Part shown: positions 50,880 to 60,117 of the stretch, piece by piece
How positions within the stretch are numbered: position 1 is the stretch's first letter
How the letters are laid out: each line of letters begins with the position of its first letter
Assembly (NCBI GenBank): GCA_016794785.1
Contig: JAEUHC010000011.1
Span: forward strand, 62,001-126,000
Direction of reading: 5' to 3'
Origin: Opitutaceae bacterium
Lineage (GTDB): Bacteria; Verrucomicrobiota; Verrucomicrobiia; Opitutales; Opitutaceae
DNA: 64,000 nt
The notes under the pieces: model-generated
What the model was told of the DNA's origin: nothing
Seen by the model: the letters and a program-made list of their open reading frames with translations, nothing else
The model's database searches: none
Program-made: the position numbers and the translations under genes

Positions 50880-53099
50880 GTGGCTCAGGAAGGTTCAGTT
50901 TCGCGGCGGCTCGTGGTGGCGGAAAAACCCAGCCAAGGGCGCGCGCTTGCACGCACATTGCTCCGTCCGGGCGACGTCCGTGAATACGAAAATGCGATCG
51001 TTGGGCACGCGCCCGACGGCACCTTGTTCGCGGTCGCATGGGCTGCGGGCCACTTGTTGGAAATTTCACCGCCGGAGATTCAAAATCCCTTGTGGGCACA
51101 GTTTCGCTGGGGAGATTTGCCACTGATGCCGTCGTCAGGGGGCTTCGAGCGACGATGTGTAGCTGGCAAGGAACGATGGCTGCGTCGGATCTCAGACTTG
51201 GCCTCGCGCGCGGACGAGATCGTCAATGCGTGCGACGCTGGGCGGGAAGGGGAACTCATCTTCGCGGAAATCATGGCTTGGTGCGGGCGCGACTGCGATG
51301 ACGCGAAGGTCACGCGGCTGTGGGTTGCGGACACGACGCCCGACGGCCTGCGCCGCGCGTGGCAGGCGCGCCGTCCGTCGCGGCACTACGCGCGTTTGCG
51401 CGCGGCCGCGTATGCCCGGGCCGAGGCGGATTGGATTTGGGGTATCAACGGCACGCGCATGGTGACGCTCGCGCTGCCGTTTCCAGACAGCGAAGCGAGC
51501 CCGGTCGGTCGTCGCTCAACCTGGCCGATCGGACGCGTGCAAACTCCGGTGCTCGCACTCATCGAACGGCGTTGTCTGGAGATCGCGAATTTCCAGTCCG
51601 AGCCGTTCTGGCGCTTGGAAACCGAATTCGGCGACCCAACGGCAGGGCGTGTTCGCGCGTGGTTGGTCGCGCCGGCGGAATTTCGATTCGGCCACACGGC
51701 AACGCACTTTCGGCACGTGGATGAAGCCCGGGAAATCCGGCGCGTGCTGTTGCTCGAGTCGGAACGGGAATGGGCAGTCGCCGATGCGCGCGAGATCGGC
51801 ACCCAGTCGCCGCCGCCTCTTTTCGATCTCCTGGATTTGCAGCGAAGCGCTCACCGCCTCGCGGGTTGGTCGGCGGCCTACACGCTCGAAATCGCGCAGC
51901 GGCTTTACGAGCGCGACCACGCCATCAGTTACCCGCGAACCGATAGTGCCGCGCTCCCGGTCGCGATGCGCTCGGAGATTGTCGCGCGTTATACTTCACT
52001 GTGGCGTGAGTGGGCACAAATTGCATGGCCGAGGCTGGCGGAACTGGCGGCCCCACCTGAGCCGGGCGGCACTCACTTCAACGATGCCGGCGTGACCGAT
52101 CATCACGCCATTGTGCCGACTGGCGTGATTCCGGCGTTGGTCGGCGAAACACCGGATCGGATGCGCCCTGAAAGGATGCTCTGGGAGTTGATCGCGACCC
52201 GGTTCCTCCTCGCTTGGTTGCCGGCGGCGCGCGTCGCGTATGTGAAGCGACTGTTTTCTCGGGATGATGGTGCCGGGGGCGTGTGGCGGGCGGTGCTGGA
52301 GACGGAGGAAGTGGAATCGGCCGGTTGGCTCGTTTACGAGGACGCCATGATGAATACGACCGGGATCGGTCTTCCGCTGGCCCGGCGTCTGGCGGAAAAA
52401 GCGGTGCCGCCGGCCGGGCCATTCGCGCGAATGCTGACTTTGAAAATCGAGCCCGGCCACACGTCGCCGCCGCACTATCTGAACGATGACCTGCTCCTGC
52501 AGAAAATGGCGGAACTGCGGCTCGGCACGAGCGCAACACGGGCGCAGACGATGGAGGGGCTTGAGCAAGCGGGACTGATCGAGCGTGGAACTGTCGGCGC
52601 ACGGTTTGTGACCACGCGTCGAGGGGCGCTCTTGTGTGCGTTGCTCTCCGCTTCCGCTGCGGCCGTATTTACCGATCCAAACGAGACTGCCGCTTGGGAG
52701 CGTCAATTGGAACTTGTCGAGCGGGAGCGCGAACCCGTGCGCAAAGAGGATTTCCTGCCCCACCTCGTCGAGCGATTGAAGGACATTAAATCCAGCTTGG
52801 TGGAAACTGGGGCGCCGCGATTTGCGGTTTGCCCGGACACCGGACGCGCGGTGGGGGAGGATGCGAGCGGATGGATTTTTCCAGCGAAGAGTCGGCTCGC
52901 CGGGGTGCGTTGCCCAAAGGTCATCGCACAACGGCCAATGAGTGCCGGCGACTACGCGCGGATTCTGCTCGGCGGGTCCAAGGGTGGCGGGCCGTTTGAG
53001 GGATTCGTCGGCCGACACGGTGCGTTTCCCGCGTGGCTTGTGCTTGATCGCAAGCGTGGGCGATTTGTTTTTCGATTTAAGGCGCGGAGGGTGGGGTGA
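50880..53099 (+). CDS. topB: DNA topoisomerase III
   Basis: The 739-residue product begins at a GTG at 50880. The TOPRIM domain shows Glu in 'LVVAEKPSQGRAL' and Asp in 'IVNACDAGREGELIF', where one position of the usual D-x-D pair is Gly, as in several element-borne TopB. The active-site Tyr lies in 'ISYPRTDSAALPV'. The C-terminal part has 'LRLGTSATRAQTMEGLEQAG'. TopB of this kind resolves conjugative or replication intermediates and is a common gene in integrative elements. Confidence 0.92.
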   Translation: MAQEGSVSRRLVVAEKPSQGRALARTLLRPGDVREYENAIVGHAPDGTLFAVAWAAGHLLEISPPEIQNPLWAQFRWGDLPLMPSSGGFERRCVAGKERWLRRISDLASRADEIVNACDAGREGELIFAEIMAWCGRDCDDAKVTRLWVADTTPDGLRRAWQARRPSRHYARLRAAAYARAEADWIWGINGTRMVTLALPFPDSEASPVGRRSTWPIGRVQTPVLALIERRCLEIANFQSEPFWRLETEFGDPTAGRVRAWLVAPAEFRFGHTATHFRHVDEAREIRRVLLLESEREWAVADAREIGTQSPPPLFDLLDLQRSAHRLAGWSAAYTLEIAQRLYERDHAISYPRTDSAALPVAMRSEIVARYTSLWREWAQIAWPRLAELAAPPEPGGTHFNDAGVTDHHAIVPTGVIPALVGETPDRMRPERMLWELIATRFLLAWLPAARVAYVKRLFSRDDGAGGVWRAVLETEEVESAGWLVYEDAMMNTTGIGLPLARRLAEKAVPPAGPFARMLTLKIEPGHTSPPHYLNDDLLLQKMAELRLGTSATRAQTMEGLEQAGLIERGTVGARFVTTRRGALLCALLSASAAAVFTDPNETAAWERQLELVEREREPVRKEDFLPHLVERLKDIKSSLVETGAPRFAVCPDTGRAVGEDASGWIFPAKSRLAGVRCPKVIAQRPMSAGDYARILLGGSKGGGPFEGFVGRHGAFPAWLVLDRKRGRFVFRFKARRVG

Positions 53100-53510
53100 A
53101 TTCGATTCTTTTCGTTATTTAGCGGTCAAATTTATCAAAACCGAAATAAGGGAAAACGTGTTCAGAATTTGAATCTGAAACCGCTTCCTAATTTCCCGAA
53201 AACGACAGTGGTCCGGGCGGCTCTGGTTCCGCAATCGCATAGACTTCGGCCAAGCGCGTAGCTGTGAGTTTGAGTCGAAGACGAAGTCGACCTCGGTGAC
53301 GATTCACTTCACGTCGACGGAGGCGTGATTGCGGAGTTCAAATAGATCCTCGGCGGGTGAGGTCAGCTTCACCATGTTGGACATATCGATCAGGTTGACC
53401 ATCGGTGACGAGTTCTCTGAGGAGAGTCAGCAGATCGGCTGCGGGTCGGTTTAGGTTACGCGTTGCTCGAACTTGGTGAGCGCCGACAAAAGCAGGCTTA
53501 ACCTGCTCGG
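53100..53510. other. 411-bp gap without a supported gene
   Basis: The first 100 bp are AT-rich; both strands then hold only short open frames. On the minus strand two pieces (about 31 and 40 residues, near 53310-53420 and 53190-53320) read like broken protein but have no recognised family. A degraded gene is possible. Confidence 0.35.
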
Positions 53511-54743
53511 TCACTGTTTGGTGTCTTCGATTCGAAGAGCATCGATCGGCTGCACTTCAATCTCGGATGGCTCGACTCTCGCTCGCAAGGCCGGTCGAAA
53601 CTCGGCGACCGCCGTGATGATCGTATCGCGATCTGTCACCGAGGCGTCCGGATTCAAAGCCAGTCGCACTGCGACGGCTTCGAGATCAACAGCGATGCGT
53701 TCAAATTGGGGCAGTGCGGCGAGACGAGCTTCGATCTCCGCCGCGCTGCCGGCTGCAATGCAGTCCAAACGCTGCACCGCGAGCCGAACCTCCTTTTCAC
53801 TGGAAAACCACTTGGCCTTGAGAAACGCATGATCGCCGAAACCGCCCGGGCCGTTGTGAGCAGCGTGGTCAACATACTCCACGTCACGCAAAAACAGGTT
53901 TACTCCGGGAACAGTCGACGCATCTCGCAGGCGCAGGAACTCGTGCTGGAGTCGCCGTTCGGTCGTTTGCAACGCGAAGCCCCCGGGGATCTCCGGAGCG
54001 TCCGCGCTTGGCTTGGCCCGGCAGTAACTACGCCACATGTGAACGGCTTCGTGTTCCGCCTTGTGCCAGCAACAAACATAAGTCCCACGGCAGACATTCG
54101 AGTAGGCGCGGAGGTGGTCAGGATGCGCGGTGCCCAAGGATGCGATCAGCGCCTTGCGATGTTGCTCGATCATCGCCGCAGTCGGCGTGGCCTCAAAACG
54201 GTCACTGAGCGTGTCGACGCGACTGAGGTAGAGCTGACCGGTGCGAATCAAATCCAGCGATTTCCTTTGGTCAAAATAGCGCCAAATTTTTTGCTGCGGA
54301 TTGTGAGCTCGGCGCCCAATGGCGTGAACCACCGCGCGATGATTGGGCTGATCGTAACGAAAGATCCAGCGAAGTTCTTCGTGTCGCAGAAGAAAGCCGT
54401 TTCTACGCAGCTCGACGCACGAACCAGGGGGAAATGCGGATGATTGGAGCAATGCCAGACCAGAGCCGAGGACGCCAGTATATCGAGGGTGAACGACTTC
54501 GGCCAAGAAGCGCCAATCGGCTCGGGCCGCTTGGGTAAATTCAATCCGGTAGCCCTCGTTGTGATCCGCGTTTATCGGTGGCGGCGCGAGGCCGTGCGCT
54601 TCCGATGCCATCCCCTCGCTTTGGAGCTGAATTGCGGCACCAAGTGTGAATTGCCCTCGCAACCGCGAGATGAACATCGCGCGGTCATCCTCCAGCATGT
54701 CCTCGAACGTCACGAGTTCGGCGGGGTTTTCAGGATTGAGCAT
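53511..54743 (-). CDS. DUF2971-like protein, candidate effector of a protease operon
   Basis: The 410-residue product (ATG at 54743) has a DUF2971 core in its C-terminal two thirds: 'IWRYFDQRKSLDLIRTGQLY' followed by 'SRVDTLSDRFEATP', then 'VCCWHKAEHEAVHMWRSYCR' and 'KAKWFSSEKEVRLAVQRL'. The N-terminal 150 residues are unassigned. DUF2971 genes occur in many defence islands; the activity is unknown. It follows the protease gene by 5 bp, the third gene of a minus-strand trio. Confidence 0.7.
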   Translation of the reverse strand: MLNPENPAELVTFEDMLEDDRAMFISRLRGQFTLGAAIQLQSEGMASEAHGLAPPPINADHNEGYRIEFTQAARADWRFLAEVVHPRYTGVLGSGLALLQSSAFPPGSCVELRRNGFLLRHEELRWIFRYDQPNHRAVVHAIGRRAHNPQQKIWRYFDQRKSLDLIRTGQLYLSRVDTLSDRFEATPTAAMIEQHRKALIASLGTAHPDHLRAYSNVCRGTYVCCWHKAEHEAVHMWRSYCRAKPSADAPEIPGGFALQTTERRLQHEFLRLRDASTVPGVNLFLRDVEYVDHAAHNGPGGFGDHAFLKAKWFSSEKEVRLAVQRLDCIAAGSAAEIEARLAALPQFERIAVDLEAVAVRLALNPDASVTDRDTIITAVAEFRPALRARVEPSEIEVQPIDALRIEDTKQ

Positions 54744-54748
54744 ACGAA

Positions 54749-55615
54749 CTACGCGAATCTGTTTTTGTCGGCACCGCTTTTTGCCACAGCCAGCTCAACC
54801 GTCATCATAGTTGGGTGGACGACGGGAGTGGTCATGATCTTCCGAATGGGCGCTCCCGATTTCAAATGATGCGCGACCGAGGCGAACAAGTGTCCAATTC
54901 GGGTGCCGACGAGTAACGACCGCTCGTCCCGAAACTCGGTCGCGATTCCAACAAGGCGCAACCCGTCTGGGTCGCTGCGCAGGATTGCACCGCCACTGAG
55001 CCCCTTCAGTTGAAAGTCGTGCTGAACGATCCCGTTGCGCACGAATTTTCGCGGCGCAATCAGGGCGAGGTTCTGATCGGGGTCCAGTCCCGCTCGTCGA
55101 ATCCTCTCGTGTTCTGCAAATTTGAGGTCGTCAAAAAATGCCGGAGCAATCGTTGCGTGGCGTTGGGAGATGGTCACAGACGGCGTGGGGAATCCCCATA
55201 GCACGCCGAAACTCCCGGCCGGGATCTCGCCGCGGAGGTCGACCGTGTCAGGATGCAACGGTAGGAAACCAACCCCCGTCGTTCCCACCGCGGCGGCCTC
55301 AAGGTCGTTTAACGCGACGCAAAAGAGATCGATGCAATCTGCGTAGGCATCTTCGCGCCGCAATGGACATGACGAGACGGGGTATCCCGTGAGGCGGAAG
55401 AATCCGCCGGTTGCACGCGGCAACAATACAGTCCCAAGTTCTCCGTCGGCCGCAACGTGCGCGGCCGTGAGCAGCCAATACGACTCCGTGGAGCGAATCA
55501 GGACCGCAGAGCCCAAGTGGAGTAACGTCCCCTTGTCGTCGAGATAAACTGGAGTGACGAAGTTGAGATCAGGGATCGATTCGGTGGCGGGCACTGCTGG
55601 ACTCACATCGTTCAT
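54749..55615 (-). CDS. Trypsin-like serine protease, cytoplasmic
   Basis: The 288-residue product (ATG at 55615; a GTG at 55627 is also possible) has a chymotrypsin-type triad: His in 'YWLLTAAHVAADGE', Asp in 'YADCIDLFCVAL', Ser in 'LKGLSGGAILRSDPDG'. No signal peptide is seen, so it should act in the cytoplasm. Intracellular trypsin-like proteases are recurring parts of anti-phage systems, where they cut an effector. Its neighbours are a 78-residue protein upstream and a DUF2971 protein downstream; I cannot match this trio to a described system. Confidence 0.75.
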   Translation of the reverse strand: MNDVSPAVPATESIPDLNFVTPVYLDDKGTLLHLGSAVLIRSTESYWLLTAAHVAADGELGTVLLPRATGGFFRLTGYPVSSCPLRREDAYADCIDLFCVALNDLEAAAVGTTGVGFLPLHPDTVDLRGEIPAGSFGVLWGFPTPSVTISQRHATIAPAFFDDLKFAEHERIRRAGLDPDQNLALIAPRKFVRNGIVQHDFQLKGLSGGAILRSDPDGLRLVGIATEFRDERSLLVGTRIGHLFASVAHHLKSGAPIRKIMTTPVVHPTMMTVELAVAKSGADKNRFA

Positions 55616-55649
55616 AGAAAGGTCCACGTCACCACAGCTCTCTCGAGAC

Positions 55650-55886
55650 TCAGTTCCTCGAAACGTCCCCTGCCTGCCGGGCCGACGTCTCTGGCGCTGC
55701 GATATTCAAGCTGAGACCGGACTCAGCCAGTCGGGACAGACTTTCGATCACCTCGGCATAGTTGTCGCCGATCACCGACGGCGCCGCCACGACGATTTGT
55801 TTCAGCCCGGACTTCGGTGCCTCGGCGCACATCCGAATAAAATCGGCGAACTTGGACTCATAGTTGGGAGGAGTTGGTCGCGGCAT
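55650..55886 (-). CDS. 78-residue protein heading the protease operon
   Basis: An ATG at 55886 opens 'MPRPTPPNYESKFADFIRMC' and the product is mostly helical with 'IVVAAPSVIGDNYAEVIESL' in the middle and a short disordered tail. It ends 34 bp before the protease start. It could be an adaptor, a trigger sensor, or an antitoxin. No family is recognised. Confidence 0.6.
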   Translation of the reverse strand: MPRPTPPNYESKFADFIRMCAEAPKSGLKQIVVAAPSVIGDNYAEVIESLSRLAESGLSLNIAAPETSARQAGDVSRN

Positions 55887-55984
55887 GATTCGTCGAAGCT
55901 ATCGGTGATGCGGGGAGTGGAAAGATGAATGTCGCAATGGCCGCAGCACAGTGGCGGAAAAAAAGGGGAGCGAACAACGAGAGT

Positions 55985-56050
55985 GGTTCGCTTCAGCGAA
56001 CCCGGCGCGCAGCGGGGAGGGCCGCTCTCCCCGGGCAGAGCGCGGGGTGA
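55985..56050. repeat. Palindromic segment before the AbiGi-like gene
   Basis: A perfect palindrome 'ggttcgcttcagcgaacc' (55985-56002) is followed by a GC-rich imperfect hairpin to about 56044 ('agcggggagggccgctctcc'). It could end the preceding short transcript or be a REP-type element; it also lies before a gene start. Confidence 0.6.
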
Positions 56051-56067
56051 AGAAGGGTTTCAAACCA

Positions 56068-56178
56068 ATGAAGATTGTCGTCAAAGACATCTCGGCACGC
56101 CACATTCTGCCGTTCCTCACCGGCACTACCGCGATTGTAACTGCATTCAAAAATGAAGCAGTGTTGTCGCTGATTTGA
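56068..56178 (+). CDS. 36-residue ORF before the AbiGi-like gene
   Basis: ATG at 56068 opens 'MKIVVKDISARHILPFLTGT' and ends at 56178, 11 bp before the next gene's ATG. It reads as protein but is too short to place. It may be a leader peptide or a broken antitoxin. Confidence 0.3.
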   Translation: MKIVVKDISARHILPFLTGTTAIVTAFKNEAVLSLI

Positions 56179-56189
56179 GCTTTCCTAAA

Positions 56190-57056
56190 ATGACCTCCAC
56201 CTTCTTCTACCACAGCTTTCCACGCAAAAAGGACCACGTGCTGGGATTGAAGATTCTCGAATCGCTTTTTCGCAAAGGCCTCCTACTGACCGGGGAGGAA
56301 AGAACGTTTGCCGCGACACGGAATCTGCCGGCAGCAAAGGCATTCCAACAACGGGCGTGCTTCACCGCCCTTTCACCGAATGAAGTTTCCGGGCACGCGG
56401 AGGATTTTGGCGAGTTCGCGCTTGAGTTCGACGGCAAGGCCTTGCGGGCATTTGGGGCGCTTCCGGCGGTGTATTTCGCAGGCCGACTACCGGACGGAGA
56501 ATTTTTCAATGAATCGGGACAGATGCTGGCCCGTCAGCTTCTCGAAGCGCACCAAGTCCTCGGTGAAATCTGGGATCGGAGCCGGAACGGGACCGCAGAC
56601 GAGCGGCAGATGCTCCAGTCTATTCTAAGACGGGACCATCGCGCCAACCTTCCGCCCGAAGAACTCTATTTCTGCCTTCAGGCGTTGTGCAACCTGTCCT
56701 ATCCGACCGACGATCCGAAGTGGACCGGTCCGCTGGAATATTATCACCAGCGAGAGTGGAAGATTGTTCCCAACTTGGCGTTCGCTGGCGTGTGGCATTA
56801 CCGGACGCTGGAGGACGTGGAAAAGGAGGAGTTGATCGCGTCCAACCGGGAGTTCTTCGAGAAGCCGATGGGCGGCAAGCGCCAGATCGACTTTTGCTCC
56901 TATTTTCACGACGTGGGCGGGAAGAACATCATCGATTTTGCGCGGAGGGTCATCGCCCCCGAGCCGGTTCTCGAAAAAGCGCGCGAGATCGTCCACACAC
57001 GTAAAGCCACCCTCGACGTCGTTTCGGCCTCCGGTGCGGAGTTCAGGGCGCCGTAA
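56190..57056 (+). CDS. AbiGi-like abortive-infection family protein
   Basis: The 288-residue product starts at an ATG at 56190. The first 130 residues follow the AbiGi pattern: 'FYHSFPRKKDHVLGLKILES' then 'ACFTALSPNEVSGHAEDFGE' and 'FALEFDGKALRAFGALPAVY'. In lactococcal AbiG this family is the antitoxin partner of AbiGii. No AbiGii-like gene lies next to it, so the function here may differ. A DUF2971-type relation is also possible. Confidence 0.5.
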   Translation: MTSTFFYHSFPRKKDHVLGLKILESLFRKGLLLTGEERTFAATRNLPAAKAFQQRACFTALSPNEVSGHAEDFGEFALEFDGKALRAFGALPAVYFAGRLPDGEFFNESGQMLARQLLEAHQVLGEIWDRSRNGTADERQMLQSILRRDHRANLPPEELYFCLQALCNLSYPTDDPKWTGPLEYYHQREWKIVPNLAFAGVWHYRTLEDVEKEELIASNREFFEKPMGGKRQIDFCSYFHDVGGKNIIDFARRVIAPEPVLEKAREIVHTRKATLDVVSASGAEFRAP

Positions 57057-57222
57057 TCGGGTGAGGCAGTTTGTGTTCCGGTGACGAGCTAAGTCATCCC
57101 GAGCAAATCTGGCCAAGTCCCAGCCTCTCGAAAAAATAAACACGTGCGGCCGGTGCGGACTATCCCTGCCTCGCCGATTTGGTCCCCCGTCATCCTTTAC
57201 ATTGTCGTGCTTTGCGAAACCC

Positions 57223-58461
57223 TCATGCGGAAAGCGCGAGGGCGGCGACACCCTGTGCCCAGGCAGACTTCATGCGCGCAGGCGTCTCCTCCGCGTCTGG
57301 GTCGAGGTCTGAAAACTGGGCGAGGTCTTTGCTGACGGTGGCCACCGCTTCGGCGACTTCTGACAGGATGGATTTAGCAACGTGGGTGGTGAGTCCGCAG
57401 TAGCGGATGCCGAATTTCACGAGGCGTTTGGCGTCGGGCCAGCGTTTTGTGCCGTCGAGGGTGAGGGCGAGGCTGTCGTTGGGCAGATACGGTGTGGTCG
57501 TGATGACGTCGAAGGTGGGGGCGAGCGTGACGTGGCCCGTGGCGTCGTCGTAGATCACGCCGAAATTTTTCCGATGAGCGTCGCCGTTGCGCACGGCGAC
57601 GGAGAGCACGAAGGAACGGAAAAACTTTGCGAGCTCGGCGCCGGTGCCGTCGGGACCGCGTAGCACGTTGGCGAGCGTGCCGACGAGTTGCTCATACGAT
57701 CCCTCGTATTTTTCGCGCGAGAGGCGGCCGGCGAGCGCGCAGCCATCCTCGAAAGCGAGGTAGCTGCCGTCGGCTTTGAGGTCGAAGCGTTCGACGACGA
57801 GCAGGCGGCCATCGGTCGCGATCGATGTTTTTCCCACGGCGAGGCCGGCGGCGGCAGCGGCCCGGAGGCAGAGGTATTCGTTGGCGGCGAGCCCAGGGTA
57901 GCGCGCAGGGTCGAAGGATTTGACGATGTGCGTGGTGCCGTGGGCGGTGAGGCGTTCGCCGGTTTCGACCGGGCTGAAATTTTCCGTGCGCAGGCCGCCG
58001 TCGTCGCGGACGAGCACTTTGGGCTGAATCCCGGCCACGCCGGAATACTGCGCGTAGCGAGTGAGCAGTTCGGCGAACAGTTCGCCGGTGCCGCGGGTTT
58101 TGAGGAGATCGCGGAGGTTGTGCGTGGGCACTTGGTCGAGCTGGGCGGCGGATTCGCCGAAGCGGATGCGGCCGATGAGGGAACGCCCCACGATTTGAAA
58201 AAGGGCGAGGTCGTCGATCGCGGGCAGCGCCTTTGCGAAGAGATTGGACACCGCGTCGCGCAGCGCGCCTTCGGGCAGGCTCATGTCGAAGACGGGATGA
58301 AGCACACCACTGCGCTCCGCGCCATACGGCCCGGCGGCGACGGGCATGAGCAGGGAAACACCGAGCGATGGCGGCACGTCCGCTTCGTAGGCGAAGCGGT
58401 TGAGCGGGTCTTCGCGCGAGAGCGTGCCGACCGGCTGGCGGTTGACGAAGGTGTTAGCCAC
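57223..58461 (-). CDS. hipA: HipA-like serine/threonine kinase toxin
   Basis: The 412-residue product has the HipA domains: 'FVNRQPVGTLSREDPLNRFA' near the N-terminus, 'AGIQPKVLVRDDGGLR' (G-x-Q-P-K ATP-loop motif), and the kinase core 'SVAVRNGDAHRKNFGVIYDD' with 'APTFDVITTTPYLPND'. HipA phosphorylates tRNA synthetases and causes persistence. The start is a GTG at 58461 overlapping the hipB stop by 8 bp. It forms a two-gene toxin-antitoxin operon. Confidence 0.9.
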   Translation of the reverse strand: MANTFVNRQPVGTLSREDPLNRFAYEADVPPSLGVSLLMPVAAGPYGAERSGVLHPVFDMSLPEGALRDAVSNLFAKALPAIDDLALFQIVGRSLIGRIRFGESAAQLDQVPTHNLRDLLKTRGTGELFAELLTRYAQYSGVAGIQPKVLVRDDGGLRTENFSPVETGERLTAHGTTHIVKSFDPARYPGLAANEYLCLRAAAAAGLAVGKTSIATDGRLLVVERFDLKADGSYLAFEDGCALAGRLSREKYEGSYEQLVGTLANVLRGPDGTGAELAKFFRSFVLSVAVRNGDAHRKNFGVIYDDATGHVTLAPTFDVITTTPYLPNDSLALTLDGTKRWPDAKRLVKFGIRYCGLTTHVAKSILSEVAEAVATVSKDLAQFSDLDPDAEETPARMKSAWAQGVAALALSA

Positions 58462-58765
58462 GGGCGTCGGGCTTCAGATTTTTCAAGACCTCGTCAGTTT
58501 CGCGAAAGGCGTCGCGGCGCTCGCGTCGGTTCTGCTCATAGGCTTCGTGGAGTGTCGGCGGCTGGCGCGGGCGGACGCCGATCTCGAGGCCGAGACGGTC
58601 GCAGAGCAGGGCGAGCTTGCGCACGCCGAGTTCTTCAATGGTGCCGTTTTCAAGCCGGGAAATCGTGGCGCGACTCATGCCCAGCCGGCGGGCAAGCTCG
58701 GCCTGCGTGAGGTCGGATTTCTCGCGGGCGTCTCGGATAAGCTGGCCTGTAAGAGCGAAGTTCAT
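58454..58765 (-). CDS. hipB: HipB-like XRE-family antitoxin
   Basis: The 103-residue product (ATG at 58765) has a Cro/CI helix-turn-helix 'DLTQAELARRLGMSRATISR' followed by 'LENGTIEELGVRKLALLCDR'. It should bind its own promoter and hold HipA inactive. Two 'gtatcgtat' sites lie at 58766 and 58818. Confidence 0.9.
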   Translation of the reverse strand: MNFALTGQLIRDAREKSDLTQAELARRLGMSRATISRLENGTIEELGVRKLALLCDRLGLEIGVRPRQPPTLHEAYEQNRRERRDAFRETDEVLKNLKPDARG

Positions 58766-58831
58766 GTATCGTATGCGAGTCAAATAACGCAGTTTTTAGG
58801 GTAAATGTCAATAAACGTATCGTATACGACG
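58766..58831. promoter_or_regulatory. Probable HipB operator pair
   Basis: 'gtatcgtatgcg' at 58766-58777 and 'gtatcgtatacgac' at 58817-58830 are near-repeats; the second contains the palindrome 'cgtatacg'. The spacing of about 50 bp, with AT-rich DNA between, fits two HipB dimers covering the promoter. Assignment is inferred from position upstream of hipB. Confidence 0.5.
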
Positions 58832-58915
58832 CGTTTTGGCTGATTGATGGCCCTTGCCGGCGAAGGCCATAAGACGGCAAACCGATTCGCGCCAAAGCGT
58901 TGTTAATATGATGGC

Positions 58916-60049
58916 ATGGGCAAAACGGCGAGGAACGGAGCTGAACCCCGGGCATCCGAAAAAAGTCAGGACGGTGGGCTGGGATTCTACGAGGAGCCAG
59001 TGAAGCGGCTGATGCAGGCCATCGATCAAGGGGTGTGTCCGTGGAATAATCCGTGCCTCTCGCTGCCGATCGCGAATGCGAAGTCGGGGCTCACCTATCG
59101 CGGATTCAATCAGGTTTACCTGGCGGTCATCACCATGATGGAGGGGCATCGTTCGCCGTTTTGGATGACGTTGCGGCAGGCGAACGAATTCGGCGGCCAC
59201 GTGAGAAAGGGCGAGCACTCGTCGATGATCGTTTACCGAAAAATGTTCGAGGCCAAGGGACGTGAAGCGAAAAAGGAGGAGACTTCGGACGGTGCGCGTG
59301 GCAGCGATCCTGCGGCGGAAAAAGTGCGGCGTTATCCGCGGCTGTTTTATTTCCGGGTGTTCAATTTCGATCAAACCGACGGGGTTGAGATCGGCCACGA
59401 GCCGTATCCGACAGTGCGTCGCACCGCGACGCCGGACGAAGCCGAGGCGACGGCGCGCGCGATGCTCGCTGACATGAAAGACGGGCCGGTTATCAATCAC
59501 GACAAGAGCATCGTGAGCCGGAGTGCGGGCAGCTATGCGGAGAAGAGTGACACGATTTCCCTGCGACCGCCGGAGGACTATCCGACAGCGGGAGAATACT
59601 GGTCCACGCTCTTCCATGAACTCGTGCATGCGGCGGGTGCGGCAAAGCGGCTCGATTTCCACAAGGGCGGGCCGCGACCGCGCTTCGGCGACCGCGACTA
59701 CGCGCTCGAGGAACTCACGGCGGAAATCGGGGCGAATTTTCTGCTCGTGCGGGCGGGGTTGGAAAACGCCGAGCTGCGGGACAACTCGGCCGCGTATCTG
59801 CGGAGCTGGAAATCGAAAATCGAAGACAATCCCAAGGTGCTCATCTGGGCTTCCGAGCGCGCCGCCCGTGCGGTCAATCTTGTGCTGGGCATTGTGCCCG
59901 AGAAGCCCAAGGAGGCGGTGGAGACCGGCACTCCGGCTGAAGTCGAAGCGCCGCAACCCATGCCGTTGCCGCCCGTCGCAGCGATGGATGCGGTCCTCGA
60001 AGCTGAGGCGGTTCCGCCGATAGCCGCGGCGGCGCCGAGTATGGGTTGA
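58916..60049 (+). CDS. ArdC-like antirestriction protein (ssDNA-binding domain plus zincin)
   Basis: The 377-residue product (ATG at 58916) has the ArdC N-terminal domain: 'PVKRLMQAIDQGVCPWNNPC' and 'YRGFNQVYLAVITMMEGHRS' with 'FWMTLRQANEFGGHVRKGE'. The C-terminal part is a zincin with 'LFHELVHAAGAAKRLDF' (H-E-x-x-H). ArdC protects incoming conjugative DNA from restriction. Its presence supports a conjugative origin of the surrounding segment. Confidence 0.9.
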   Translation: MGKTARNGAEPRASEKSQDGGLGFYEEPVKRLMQAIDQGVCPWNNPCLSLPIANAKSGLTYRGFNQVYLAVITMMEGHRSPFWMTLRQANEFGGHVRKGEHSSMIVYRKMFEAKGREAKKEETSDGARGSDPAAEKVRRYPRLFYFRVFNFDQTDGVEIGHEPYPTVRRTATPDEAEATARAMLADMKDGPVINHDKSIVSRSAGSYAEKSDTISLRPPEDYPTAGEYWSTLFHELVHAAGAAKRLDFHKGGPRPRFGDRDYALEELTAEIGANFLLVRAGLENAELRDNSAAYLRSWKSKIEDNPKVLIWASERAARAVNLVLGIVPEKPKEAVETGTPAEVEAPQPMPLPPVAAMDAVLEAEAVPPIAAAAPSMG

Positions 60050-60117
60050 AGCAGGCGCGCTCCTTATCCACGCCGTCGCCAGCTTGGGGCAAAGCCCGGC
60101 GCCAACGCCTTGATCGA

